From Altererythrobacter sp. B11 (GTDB lineage: Bacteria; Pseudomonadota; Alphaproteobacteria; Sphingomonadales; Sphingomonadaceae), in contig NZ_AP018498.1 in assembly GCF_003569745.1 (NCBI RefSeq), positions 1,897,001 through 1,961,000 of the forward strand: a stretch of DNA of 64,000 bases, written 5' to 3'. Shown one piece after another: positions 27,282 to 35,269 of the stretch. Position 1 is the stretch's first letter; the number at the start of each line of letters is the position of its first letter. The translations under genes were made by a program, and so were the position numbers. The notes under the pieces are model-generated. The model saw only the letters and a list, made by a program, of their open reading frames with translations. It was not told the origin of the DNA and searched no databases.

Positions 27282-28012
27282 GCAAGGCGGGCAGCAATGG
27301 AGGCGACGACCGCGCTGGGCGGGACACCGCTGCGCCAACCCTTGCCTTGATCGACCCGTCGGAGTTCCGCCGTGCCTGCATTGCCGCCAGCCTGTACTCC
27401 GTCGGCTTCGGCAAGATCGCCGAATTTGCGAGCGCCTCCGCCATCACCGCCGCAGCCGGTTACGACATCGCGATCCTCCTTGCCGATACGCCGCGGGAGT
27501 CGGCGCAGGCACATGGCGAAAGGAAGTGGCTGCTGGCCTGCAGCCCGCGCTCGCGCATCGTATTGCTGGTGGACGACCCGGCCGCCTTCATCCGGCAGGG
27601 ACGTGTGGGGCCCGGTGCCCTACGCGCGGTGCTGCCGGTCAGCATGGAAGCCGATCTGCTGGGCGCGCTGCTACGCGCCGTGCATCTCGGTTACGAGATT
27701 TTGCCGGCGGCGGCTGAAGATCTGCGGCAAGTCGAATGCCTTGGCGATGCGGCGGGCCAGGCAGCGGCGCTGCTCTGGGACCATCCCTCGTTGGCCCGCA
27801 TGACGAAACGCCGACGCGAGGTCTTGGCGGCCCTGTTGGCAGGACGCGCGAACAGGGAGATTGCCGAGCATTTGCGCATAAGTGAAAGCACGGTGAAGAC
27901 CCATGTGCGTTATCTCATGCGCATTCTCGGCGTTTCCAGCCGAACTCAGCTCGTGCTCAAGCTCGCCTTCGACGGCGGCCACTATCCCGGCATCAGAGGG
28001 GCGCAGCTATGA
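27278..28012 (+). CDS. LuxR-family regulator with atypical receiver-like N-terminus
   Basis: This 244-residue protein has a C-terminal LuxR/GerE helix-turn-helix (LTKRRREVLAALLAGRANRE-type start, STVKTHVRYLMRILGV). Its N-terminal half has receiver-like length but lacks the double-Asp start of phospho-receivers (LALIDPSEF) and has no evident phosphoacceptor strand. It probably responds to something other than a histidine kinase, or acts constitutively. ATG 27278 overlaps the wzc stop (ATGA) and its own stop overlaps the E1-alpha start (ATGA). A regulator embedded between wzc and the dehydrogenase genes suggests it controls this operon. Confidence 0.85.
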   Translation: MSKAGSNGGDDRAGRDTAAPTLALIDPSEFRRACIAASLYSVGFGKIAEFASASAITAAAGYDIAILLADTPRESAQAHGERKWLLACSPRSRIVLLVDDPAAFIRQGRVGPGALRAVLPVSMEADLLGALLRAVHLGYEILPAAAEDLRQVECLGDAAGQAAALLWDHPSLARMTKRRREVLAALLAGRANREIAEHLRISESTVKTHVRYLMRILGVSSRTQLVLKLAFDGGHYPGIRGAQL

Positions 28013-28923
28013 GGCACTTCCACGATTTCGTGCAGTCCACCGCGTCGGAGCCGGCCGCTGCCGATTACATGACCATGTCATTCCTGCGGCAGTTCGAACT
28101 GCGCCTGCTCGACATGTTCAGCAAGGGGCTGCTGGCGGGCACCACCCACACCTGCATCGGGCAGGAAGCCAATGCGATCGCCATAATGGCGGCCATCGAT
28201 CGGAAGAAGGATACGGTTTGGTCGAACCACCGTTGTCATGGCCATTTCCTTGCCTATTGCGGCGATGCGTTCAGCCTGTTCGCCGAGATACTCGGCAGAA
28301 AGGACGGCGTTTGCGGCGGGCGCGGCGGAAGCCAGCACCTCGCCTGCCGCAACTTCTATTCCAGCGGCATTCAGGGTGGTCTCGTGCCGCTCGCCGTGGG
28401 CACCGCCTATGCGGAGCGAGACGCCGAGGCGATTTCCGTGGTGTTCCTGGGCGATGGGACGATGGGGGAGGGGGCGGTCTATGAGGGGCTGAATCTGGCT
28501 GCCCTGTGGAATTGCCCCGTACTATTCGTGGTGGAAGATAACGGCATCGCGCAGACGACCCCGCGTCATATGGGCGTGGCGGGCAGCATCGCCGCGCGGG
28601 CCGAGCCCTTCGGCATCCGTTCCCGCTCCATCCGTTCCACCGATCTGGCGGAACTGGCCCCGCTGGCGCGCGAGGCGGCCGAATACGTACGCGGCGAGCG
28701 CAAGCCCTTCTGGCTGCACATCGAAACCGTGCGGCTGCAGGCCCACAGCAAGAGCGACGATACGAGGCCGGAATCCGAATTGCAGGAACTGCGCAGGCGC
28801 GATTGCCTGGATCTGGCCCGGCGAGACATAGGCGCGCAGGCCGAAGTGCTGGACGATTTCGTTCGCGCCTATCTCGATCAATGCCTGGAAGCCGCGATGG
28901 CGAGCGAGGAAGCATGCGCGTGA
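28009..28923 (+). CDS. 2-oxoacid dehydrogenase E1 alpha-like subunit
   Basis: This 304-residue thiamine-diphosphate enzyme subunit matches E1-alpha of pyruvate or branched-chain 2-oxoacid dehydrogenases. Seen are THTCIGQEAN near residue 45, SNHRCHGHFLA, the GGRGGSQH loop, and the TPP/Mg motif starting GDGTMGEGA and ending VVEDN. It would decarboxylate a 2-oxoacid with E1-beta and transfer the acyl group to a lipoyl arm. It is slightly shorter than housekeeping E1-alpha. It sits in an exopolysaccharide operon, overlaps the LuxR gene by 4 bases and the E1-beta gene by 10, and is followed by a lipoyl-acyltransferase fusion. An acetoin-dehydrogenase-type role is an alternative, but no acetoin genes are present. 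Substrate unknown. Confidence 0.88.
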   Translation: MRHFHDFVQSTASEPAAADYMTMSFLRQFELRLLDMFSKGLLAGTTHTCIGQEANAIAIMAAIDRKKDTVWSNHRCHGHFLAYCGDAFSLFAEILGRKDGVCGGRGGSQHLACRNFYSSGIQGGLVPLAVGTAYAERDAEAISVVFLGDGTMGEGAVYEGLNLAALWNCPVLFVVEDNGIAQTTPRHMGVAGSIAARAEPFGIRSRSIRSTDLAELAPLAREAAEYVRGERKPFWLHIETVRLQAHSKSDDTRPESELQELRRRDCLDLARRDIGAQAEVLDDFVRAYLDQCLEAAMASEEACA

Positions 28924-29840
28924 TTGATCAGATCAATGCCAGCCTGCGGGCCTTCCTCGCCGGATCCGACCGGACCTATGTGATGGGGCAGGATATTCTC
29001 GATCCTTATGGCGGCGCCTTCAAGGCGACTCGGGGGTTGTCCTCCGAATTCCCGGACCGGGTGCTGACGACCCCGATTTCCGAAGCGGTGATGGTTGGTG
29101 TCGCCACGGGCATGGCGCTGAAGCGCAAGCCGGTGTGCGTGGAGATCATGTTCGGCGATTTCCTCACCCTGTGTACCGATCAGATCGTCAATCACATGTC
29201 CAAGCTGCCCTGGGTCTATAACGGGCAGATTGGCGTGCCGGTCGTGGTGCGCGCGCCGATGGGCGGCAAGCGGGGTTACGGCGCCACTCACAGCCAGAGC
29301 CTGGAAAAGCATTTCTGCGGCGTTCCCGGCCTCACGGTGTATGCCACCAGCCAGTTTTCGGACATCGCGGGGGTCTATGCCGACGCCTTCGCCGCCGGTA
29401 CGCCCCACCTGCTGATCGAAAACAAGATCACCTATGCCCGCGCGCTGGAGCCGCGCGACCTGGCGCCCCATGAGGAGGCCGATCTGGCGATCGTTACCTA
29501 TGGCGGCAGCGTGGAGGCGGCCGTGCAGGCCGCCGCGCGGCTGGAAGCGGAGGAAGAACTTGCCGTAAACATCGTCGAGATCACCCGCCTTTCGCCGCTC
29601 GATCACGCCGATCTGGTCCGCCGCGTGGGGCCATGCCGAAAAGTCCTGGTGGTGGAGGAAGGCGCTCCCGGCTGGGGCTTCGCGGCAGAGGTCGCGCTCG
29701 CCCTTTCTAGCGTGGACGGGCTGCGGCTCCAGCCGCTCACCGGTCCAGATCATCCCCTCCCCAGCACCAAGGGATGGGAGCTGGCCCTGCTCCCCGAACC
29801 CGGCTCGATTGCAGCTGCGGCCCTGCGGCTGTTCCCATGA
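28914..29840 (+). CDS. 2-oxoacid dehydrogenase E1 beta-like subunit
   Basis: The 308-residue protein aligns by eye with E1-beta/transketolase-pyrimidine domains. Features are TTPISEAVMVGVATGMAL with the conserved TPP-activating Glu, the FLTLCTDQIVNHMSKL helix, and ATHSQSLEKHFCGVPGLTV. A C-terminal transketolase domain follows (VNIVEITRLSPLD, VLVVEEGAPGWGFA). The family forms alpha2-beta2 E1 with the adjacent subunit. ATG 28914 lies inside the E1-alpha end. Its stop overlaps the start of the lipoyl-fusion gene (ATGA), so stoichiometric co-expression of all three is expected. Confidence 0.88.
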   Translation: MRVIDQINASLRAFLAGSDRTYVMGQDILDPYGGAFKATRGLSSEFPDRVLTTPISEAVMVGVATGMALKRKPVCVEIMFGDFLTLCTDQIVNHMSKLPWVYNGQIGVPVVVRAPMGGKRGYGATHSQSLEKHFCGVPGLTVYATSQFSDIAGVYADAFAAGTPHLLIENKITYARALEPRDLAPHEEADLAIVTYGGSVEAAVQAAARLEAEEELAVNIVEITRLSPLDHADLVRRVGPCRKVLVVEEGAPGWGFAAEVALALSSVDGLRLQPLTGPDHPLPSTKGWELALLPEPGSIAAAALRLFP

Positions 29841-31015
29841 TGGCGAAGGAGGAAGCCCCGATGATGCTGATGCACCGCGCGATCCTGGCCATGCCGCGGC
29901 TGAATGCGAATGAGGATGAGGCCCGCGTAGCGGTCCTTCCACTGGGCGCAGATGAAAGTTTTGCGGAAGGTGACCTGCTGTTCACGGTCGAAACCACGAA
30001 GGCCGCGAACGACGTGATCGCCCCTTGCGCCGGGCGGGTTTGCCGCCTGTTGGCCGCTGTCGACGATCTCGTGCCGGTCGGGGGGCCCATCTGCGAAGTC
30101 GAACTGGAGCAGGATGTTCCGGTTGGCGAACTCGAACTCACCTGGATTGACCGGGATGCTGACGAAGCGCTTCCCGTGAGGACGGAGCGCCACGTCTCCG
30201 CCAAGGCACGGCAGAGGGCGCAGGAGTTGGGGGTCGATATCGACGAGATCCGGACCGCCAATGGCGAAATCCGGGTACGCGATGTGGAACGGCTGGCGGC
30301 ATCGCCATCGGCGCGGCGGGCCAAGACCACCCCGTCTCCGGCGATCCGGAATCGTTTCGGCCCTGCCGACGCGGTCATCCTGGGCGGCGCCGGACATGCG
30401 CGAACGATCATGGATGCGTTAGCGGGCGCGGGCTTTCGCCTGGTCGGTGCGGTGGATCAGGCCATACCGGGCGGCACGCGCGTGCTGGACGAATTGCAGG
30501 TCCTGGGTCCGGAAGCCATGCTGGCGGAACTGCGCGAAAGCGGCCTGCGCTATGCCTTCATTGGCGTCGGCGGGGCGGTATCCAATGCTTCGCGCCGCAA
30601 GGTGTTCGAAAAAGCTCGCTCGCTGGGTTTCGAACTGCCCCCCTTGGTAGCGAAATCCGCCTATCTCGGCCGTGGCAGCACGCTGGGGGCGGCGTCCTAC
30701 TGTCTGCCTGGCTCCAGTGTCGGAGCTGCCGTGACAATCGGCGAGAACTGCATAGTGAACCAGAACGCCGTCATCTGTCACGACTCCCAGATCGGGGACG
30801 ACGTCCATCTCGCGCCGAACGCTGTCGTGGCCGGGCACTGCCATATCGGTTCTGGCTCTACACTGGGCATGTGCGCCACGCTGATCAATGGCTGTCGAAT
30901 CGGCACGGACTGCCTGGTCCACAACAATGTCTCGGTAACGACAGATGTGGCGGATGGTGCGGTCCTGACATTGGCGGACGCGCTTGCCCGGATGCCAACG
31001 CGTCTCGGCACGTGA
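29837..31015 (+). CDS. Lipoyl domain - E1/E3-binding domain - PglD-like acyltransferase fusion
   Basis: This 392-residue protein joins three modules. Residues 12-90 form a lipoyl/biotinyl domain with attachment lysine Lys55 in VETTKAANDV (consensus ETDKA). Residues 119-152 resemble a peripheral subunit-binding domain (VSAKARQRAQELGVDIDEI, then a GEIRVRDV end). Residues 178-390 are a PglD/NeuD-type sugar acyltransferase: nucleotide-fold start DAVILGGAGHART, then left-handed hexapeptide repeats with a catalytic-type His315 in AVICHDSQIG. The usual E2 catalytic domain (PF00198 type) is absent. Directly downstream of E1-alpha and E1-beta, the layout suggests that acyl groups made by E1 are carried on Lys55 to the acyltransferase and then to a sugar amine. 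Alternatively the hexapeptide domain uses CoA thioesters and the lipoyl part is structural. Domains are clear; the reaction is inferred. Confidence 0.85.
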   Translation: MMAKEEAPMMLMHRAILAMPRLNANEDEARVAVLPLGADESFAEGDLLFTVETTKAANDVIAPCAGRVCRLLAAVDDLVPVGGPICEVELEQDVPVGELELTWIDRDADEALPVRTERHVSAKARQRAQELGVDIDEIRTANGEIRVRDVERLAASPSARRAKTTPSPAIRNRFGPADAVILGGAGHARTIMDALAGAGFRLVGAVDQAIPGGTRVLDELQVLGPEAMLAELRESGLRYAFIGVGGAVSNASRRKVFEKARSLGFELPPLVAKSAYLGRGSTLGAASYCLPGSSVGAAVTIGENCIVNQNAVICHDSQIGDDVHLAPNAVVAGHCHIGSGSTLGMCATLINGCRIGTDCLVHNNVSVTTDVADGAVLTLADALARMPTRLGT

Positions 31016-31026
31016 GGAAGAGGGCG

Positions 31027-32130
31027 GTGGCCGCCAATGCGCAGAGCGAAGCCGCCCGGCAAGGCATCACCCGGTCTGCGGCGCAGCGGGATTTCAATGC
31101 CGCCACCCACGCCCTTCGCGGCTTCGCCTCGCTGGCCGTTTTCTGGGCACATCTGCTCGGCGGCACGGCCGAGCATATCTATGCGCATGACGAGCGATAT
31201 GTCGGCCTGATCCACGCGCCCTGGTGCTTCGGGCGATGGGGCGTGGTGCTGTTCTTTGCGATCAGCGGCTTCGTCATCCTGCCAAGCATCAGGCGCTACA
31301 GCCTCGGCGAGTTCGCACTGCGGCGTTTCCTCCGCCTCTATCCGCTGTTCCTGGCGTTCTCAGTGATGTTCGTCGTGCTGAACGCGCTGACGAATGAGTA
31401 TCCGGGCACCAACAGTCCCGGCGCGGTGGTGAGCGGGTTGCTGTTCCTGAACCTGTTCAGCCATACCGACCAGCTCACGCCCAATGCGTGGAGCCTGACC
31501 TACGAGGTCATGTTCTACACCCTCGCCGCGGGGGGATATTTTCTGGCGGTAACGCGGCGCAGTGCCATTGGGGGCGCGATAGCAGCGGTGCTGGGCGCGC
31601 TGTTCCTGTTGCGCTATCCCATAGCGGCATTCTTCCTGGGCGGCGTATTGGTGCGCCTGGCCTGCGACGCTGGCCTGCGCCCACCGCCCGGCGCCGTGCG
31701 GAGCGGCGAAGTCCTTTATGGACTGGCCTGCATCGCGCTGGCCAGCAGCTTCCATTTCGACTTTTCGCAGGCGGACATGGCGAATCCCTTCGCCTGGGCG
31801 CTGATGGCCGCAACGATCGGCTATTTCTATTTCGCGGTGCAGCCCGAAAGCCTGACGACCCTGGCCGCGCGCAGTCGTATTCTCATTTATCTTGGGACGG
31901 TCAGCTACTCGCTCTATCTCGTCCACCCATATGTCTATTACGTGATGCGCACGCTGTTTCAGCGCGCGGGGCTGTTCACGGCGGACTGGGCCTTTTCCAT
32001 GGCGCTGTTCATTGCCGTGACGACGCCGGTCGCTCTCGCGCTGACGCATCTGGCCCACAAGGCGTTCGAGGTCGGCCCCTACGAGTGGTTCTTCCGCCAG
32101 CGCATCTACCGCAAGCAGAGGGCCGGGTGA
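31027..32130 (+). CDS. Acyltransferase 3 family membrane protein
   Basis: This 367-residue integral membrane protein has about ten hydrophobic segments and the acyltransferase-3 start ATHALRGFASLAVFWAHLL. A WGVVLFFAISGFVI motif, RRFLRLYPLF and a late YSLYLVHPYVYYV also fit OafA/WecH-type O-acyltransferases. It would acylate the polysaccharide or a lipid-linked unit, taking acyl groups across the inner membrane. GTG 31027 has a GAGGAAGAGGG ribosome-binding site; GTG 31012, overlapping the preceding stop as GTGA, is an alternative. It is the last gene of the overlapping run that starts at the wzc-like gene. Confidence 0.87.
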   Translation: MAANAQSEAARQGITRSAAQRDFNAATHALRGFASLAVFWAHLLGGTAEHIYAHDERYVGLIHAPWCFGRWGVVLFFAISGFVILPSIRRYSLGEFALRRFLRLYPLFLAFSVMFVVLNALTNEYPGTNSPGAVVSGLLFLNLFSHTDQLTPNAWSLTYEVMFYTLAAGGYFLAVTRRSAIGGAIAAVLGALFLLRYPIAAFFLGGVLVRLACDAGLRPPPGAVRSGEVLYGLACIALASSFHFDFSQADMANPFAWALMAATIGYFYFAVQPESLTTLAARSRILIYLGTVSYSLYLVHPYVYYVMRTLFQRAGLFTADWAFSMALFIAVTTPVALALTHLAHKAFEVGPYEWFFRQRIYRKQRAG

Positions 32131-32223
32131 TCGCGGCCCTTCGGGACATACCCACAAAGAGACCCCCGCCGCGACCACCGCATGGCTTATCTTCGGCCGC
32201 ACATCCTCGGGTGGGGAAATCCG

Positions 32224-33156
32224 ATGAGCCTTAAGACCCTGTTGCGCGATCTGTCATTCTCCGCCGGCGAGGCGATCCTGTCGCCATCAGCCAAGACGCG
32301 GGGATGGATGGGATCGCTCCGCCGCGCGGCGAGCGATTGGGCGCGGGACGCCTATGTCCTTTCCTATCCCAAGTCCGGCCGCACGTGGCTTCGCACCATG
32401 ATGGGTTACCTGGTTTGCCGCCAATATGGCCTTCAGGTCGACAATCCGATGGAAGTGCAGCATTTCTGGAAGATATCGTCCAGTGTGCCGAATATCGGCT
32501 TCACGCATGATGATTACCCCAATCTCAAGACCGGGGCGGAAGTCAGCACCGACAAATCCGCCTATGCGGGCAAACGGATCGTATTCCTGACCCGGGACCC
32601 GCGCGACGTGCTGGTGTCCTACTACTTCGATGCCCGCAATCGCATGAAGGTCATCGATTGCGACATGGAGCATTTCCTGTTCCACGAGCGAGGCAGCATC
32701 GATGCCATCGTCGCCTTCTACAATGCCTGGGCAGCTAACCGCCATGTGCCGCGCGGTTTCCACTGGATCACTTACGAGGCGATGCATGACGATGCGAAGA
32801 GCGTTCTGTCAGGGACCGCGCAATTCCTCGGCCTGCCGTCTGTGGACGATGCTCTGCTGGAGGAAGCAGTGCGTTTCGCATCCTTTGACAACATGCGCCG
32901 CACCGAATTGAAGGACGGCTTTCGCCATGAAAGGCTGCGCCCGGCGGATATGAACAACCCGGACAGCTACAAGGTCCGACGCGGCAAGATCGGCGGCTAT
33001 GTCGATTACTTCAATGTAGAGATGACGACCTATATCGACGATTACATTGCTGCGAATCTGGACCCGTTCTTCGCCTGCTACAGGCGCGGGGGTTCCGCCG
33101 GGCCGGAACGGGCCCCGGACATGTTGCCTTCCACCCCGCGGCCGGGGTGTGCATGA
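32224..33156 (+). CDS. PAPS-dependent sulfotransferase
   Basis: This 310-residue protein has the two PAPS-binding motifs of the sulfotransferase fold: the 5'-phosphosulfate loop LSYPKSGRTWLRTMM near residue 47 and the 3'-phosphate motif RDPRDVLVSYYF near residue 125. Later residues KDGFRHERLR and RRGKIGGYVDYF also fit the family. It would sulfate the exopolysaccharide or a lipid-linked precursor in the cytoplasm. ATG 32224 follows GGGGA at a good distance; an ATG at 32182 lacks a clear site. The gene is 3 bases from the next one, an O-acyltransferase, so decoration genes are grouped. Confidence 0.9.
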   Translation: MSLKTLLRDLSFSAGEAILSPSAKTRGWMGSLRRAASDWARDAYVLSYPKSGRTWLRTMMGYLVCRQYGLQVDNPMEVQHFWKISSSVPNIGFTHDDYPNLKTGAEVSTDKSAYAGKRIVFLTRDPRDVLVSYYFDARNRMKVIDCDMEHFLFHERGSIDAIVAFYNAWAANRHVPRGFHWITYEAMHDDAKSVLSGTAQFLGLPSVDDALLEEAVRFASFDNMRRTELKDGFRHERLRPADMNNPDSYKVRRGKIGGYVDYFNVEMTTYIDDYIAANLDPFFACYRRGGSAGPERAPDMLPSTPRPGCA

Positions 33157-33159
33157 GCT

Positions 33160-35262
33160 ATGTCTGACGGGGGGCACCTCGGCAGCGGATTTCTCACCCG
33201 GGACTCAGGCGCGGTTCCGACAGCATTCAGGCCCTCGTTCTACGACCTGCTCGTCCGGAAGCCATTCAATGCCGACGCGCCGGCGCATCCCGAACCGGTT
33301 TCGCAATGCAGGCCGTACCGCGCAGATATTGACGGGTTGCGTGCGATCGCGGTCTGGTCGGTGGTCCTGTTCCATACCGAACTGGGCATCGTTTCCGGCG
33401 GGTTCGTGGGCGTCGATGTCTTCTTCGTCATCTCCGGCTATCTGATCACCGGAATTCTGTTGCGCGAACAGGCCGAGGGCCGCTTCTCCCTGCTGGATTT
33501 CTATGAAAGGCGCGTCAGGCGCATCTTCCCGGCCCTGTTCGCGATGCTGGCGATCTGCTCGATCGCGGCGCTCGTCCTGATGCTGCCGGCCGATCTCAGG
33601 GATTATGGCCAGAACCTTGCCGGCGCCAGCGGGTCGGTATCCAATTTCACGCTTCTGGCGCAGGTCGATTATTTTGACGGGGATGCGAAGCTGAAGCCGC
33701 TCCTGCACACTTGGTCGCTGGGCATAGAGGAGCAGTTCTACCTGTTCTGGCCGATGCTGTTGCTGCTGGTGCATCGGTCGCGCGCCCTGTTCCTGACCGC
33801 GTGTGGTGCCGTGGCCGCAATTTCCTTCGGCGGGAATCTGTGGTTCCTCGCGAAGAAGCCTGACGAGGTGTTCTATCTTCTGCCGTTTCGCGCGTGGGAA
33901 CTGCTGCTGGGCGGCATGGTGGCAGCGGGCGTGCTTCCGATCCTTCGCAGCGTGCACCTGGCGGGCGTGGCCGCGGCGGCGGGACTCGCTCTGATCGTCT
34001 ATGCCATTGTCGCCTTTTCGGACCGGATGGCGTTTCCCGGCGCTGCCGCGCTGGCGCCATGCGTCGGCGCCGGACTTGTTATCTGGGCAGGGCGGGATTG
34101 TAGCCGCAACGTCGTCGCGCGGCTTCTGGCCGCTCCGGCGCTCGTCTTCAGCGGCAAGATCTCCTATTCGCTCTACCTTTGGCACTGGCCCGTCTTCGCC
34201 TTCCTGCGCTATCGCATGATCGAGGAGCCGGGAGCGGTGCTGATGCTCCTTCTCCTGCCCCTCACCTTTCTGTGCGCGATGCTGTCATGGCATTATGTCG
34301 AGCGTCCATTTCGCACGAAACGGTGGCTCCCCACCCGGCGCGGGGCATTGCTGGGCGGGGCGGTGGCCGTGATCTGCGGCGTTGCCCTGGGCTCCGCTCT
34401 CCACATGTCCCGCGGCTTGCCGGGGCGCTTCCCGGCGGAGGTCAACCGCCTCGCCATGCAAGGTGAGGAAACAGACCCGTTCAAAATGTGTTCGTGGCGC
34501 AGCGATTACGGGCCGCACTGTGTGATCGGTAATCCCGCCAAGGTGGATGCCATGCTGTGGGGGGATTCCCATGCCGGCACCCTCTGGGCCGCAGTGGAGC
34601 CGGTTAGTGCCCTGGCGGGCGTACAATATGCGGCCAACTCCGCCTGCCCCCCAGGGTTGGAACTGGCGACCAGCGCGGCGTGCCTGAACATGAACCGTGC
34701 CGACCTGCGCTTTGCCCTCGATCATCCGGAGGTGAAGGTCGTGATCCTGGCCGCCCGATGGTCGCTTTATCTAAAGGGGCGGGCACTTGGCCTCGGCCCT
34801 GCGGAAACCAATGCCGGCCTGCCGCGATTGCGCTGGTCGGACGGGCGGCCGGTCGACGCGTCCACCCCAGCGGCGACGGCCGCGATGGCTCGGGATCTCG
34901 GCCGGCTCGTCGCGCAGCTGCTGGCGGCCGGCAAGACCGTCGTGATCGTCTACCCGGTTCCGGAAGTGGGCTATGACGTGCCTTTCACTCTTGCGCGGCT
35001 GGAACAGCGCGGAGAGGTGCTGGACGGGTTCGTTCGGCCCCTGGGCCTGTATCTGGGCAGGCAAAGGGAGGCGTTCCAAATGCTCGACGCCCTCGGCACG
35101 CACCCTGGGTTGCGGCGGGTCTATCCGCAGGTGGCGATATGTCCCGATAACGATCGGTGCCTGACCAATCTGGCGGGTCGTTCGCTCTATTCGGACAGCA
35201 ATCACCTCAGCCCCGTGGGTGCACGGATGCTCAGTCCGCTCATTGCCGAGGCGCTGCGCTGA
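33160..35262 (+). CDS. Acyltransferase 3 with C-terminal SGNH domain (OafA/OatA type)
   Basis: This 700-residue protein has an N-terminal acyltransferase-3 membrane domain: YRADIDGLRAIAVWSVVLFH, FVGVDVFFVISGYLI, RRVRRIFPAL, YSLYLWHWPVF. After a short link near residue 415 comes a periplasmic SGNH domain with MLWGDSHAG near residue 467 and YSDSNHLSP near the end, giving the Ser and His-containing catalytic blocks. This two-part design moves an acyl group across the membrane and transfers it to sugar hydroxyls. It is the second such transferase in the locus, so at least one O-acylation of the polymer is likely. It converges on the minus-strand gene at 35270 across only 7 bases. Confidence 0.9.
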   Translation: MSDGGHLGSGFLTRDSGAVPTAFRPSFYDLLVRKPFNADAPAHPEPVSQCRPYRADIDGLRAIAVWSVVLFHTELGIVSGGFVGVDVFFVISGYLITGILLREQAEGRFSLLDFYERRVRRIFPALFAMLAICSIAALVLMLPADLRDYGQNLAGASGSVSNFTLLAQVDYFDGDAKLKPLLHTWSLGIEEQFYLFWPMLLLLVHRSRALFLTACGAVAAISFGGNLWFLAKKPDEVFYLLPFRAWELLLGGMVAAGVLPILRSVHLAGVAAAAGLALIVYAIVAFSDRMAFPGAAALAPCVGAGLVIWAGRDCSRNVVARLLAAPALVFSGKISYSLYLWHWPVFAFLRYRMIEEPGAVLMLLLLPLTFLCAMLSWHYVERPFRTKRWLPTRRGALLGGAVAVICGVALGSALHMSRGLPGRFPAEVNRLAMQGEETDPFKMCSWRSDYGPHCVIGNPAKVDAMLWGDSHAGTLWAAVEPVSALAGVQYAANSACPPGLELATSAACLNMNRADLRFALDHPEVKVVILAARWSLYLKGRALGLGPAETNAGLPRLRWSDGRPVDASTPAATAAMARDLGRLVAQLLAAGKTVVIVYPVPEVGYDVPFTLARLEQRGEVLDGFVRPLGLYLGRQREAFQMLDALGTHPGLRRVYPQVAICPDNDRCLTNLAGRSLYSDSNHLSPVGARMLSPLIAEALR

Positions 35263-35269
35263 CGGTCCG

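Noticed and set aside
28009-35262. A dihydrolipoamide dehydrogenase (E3) in the locus
   Set aside because: No FAD/NAD-binding E3-like sequence was found; if E3 is needed, a housekeeping copy elsewhere would have to serve.
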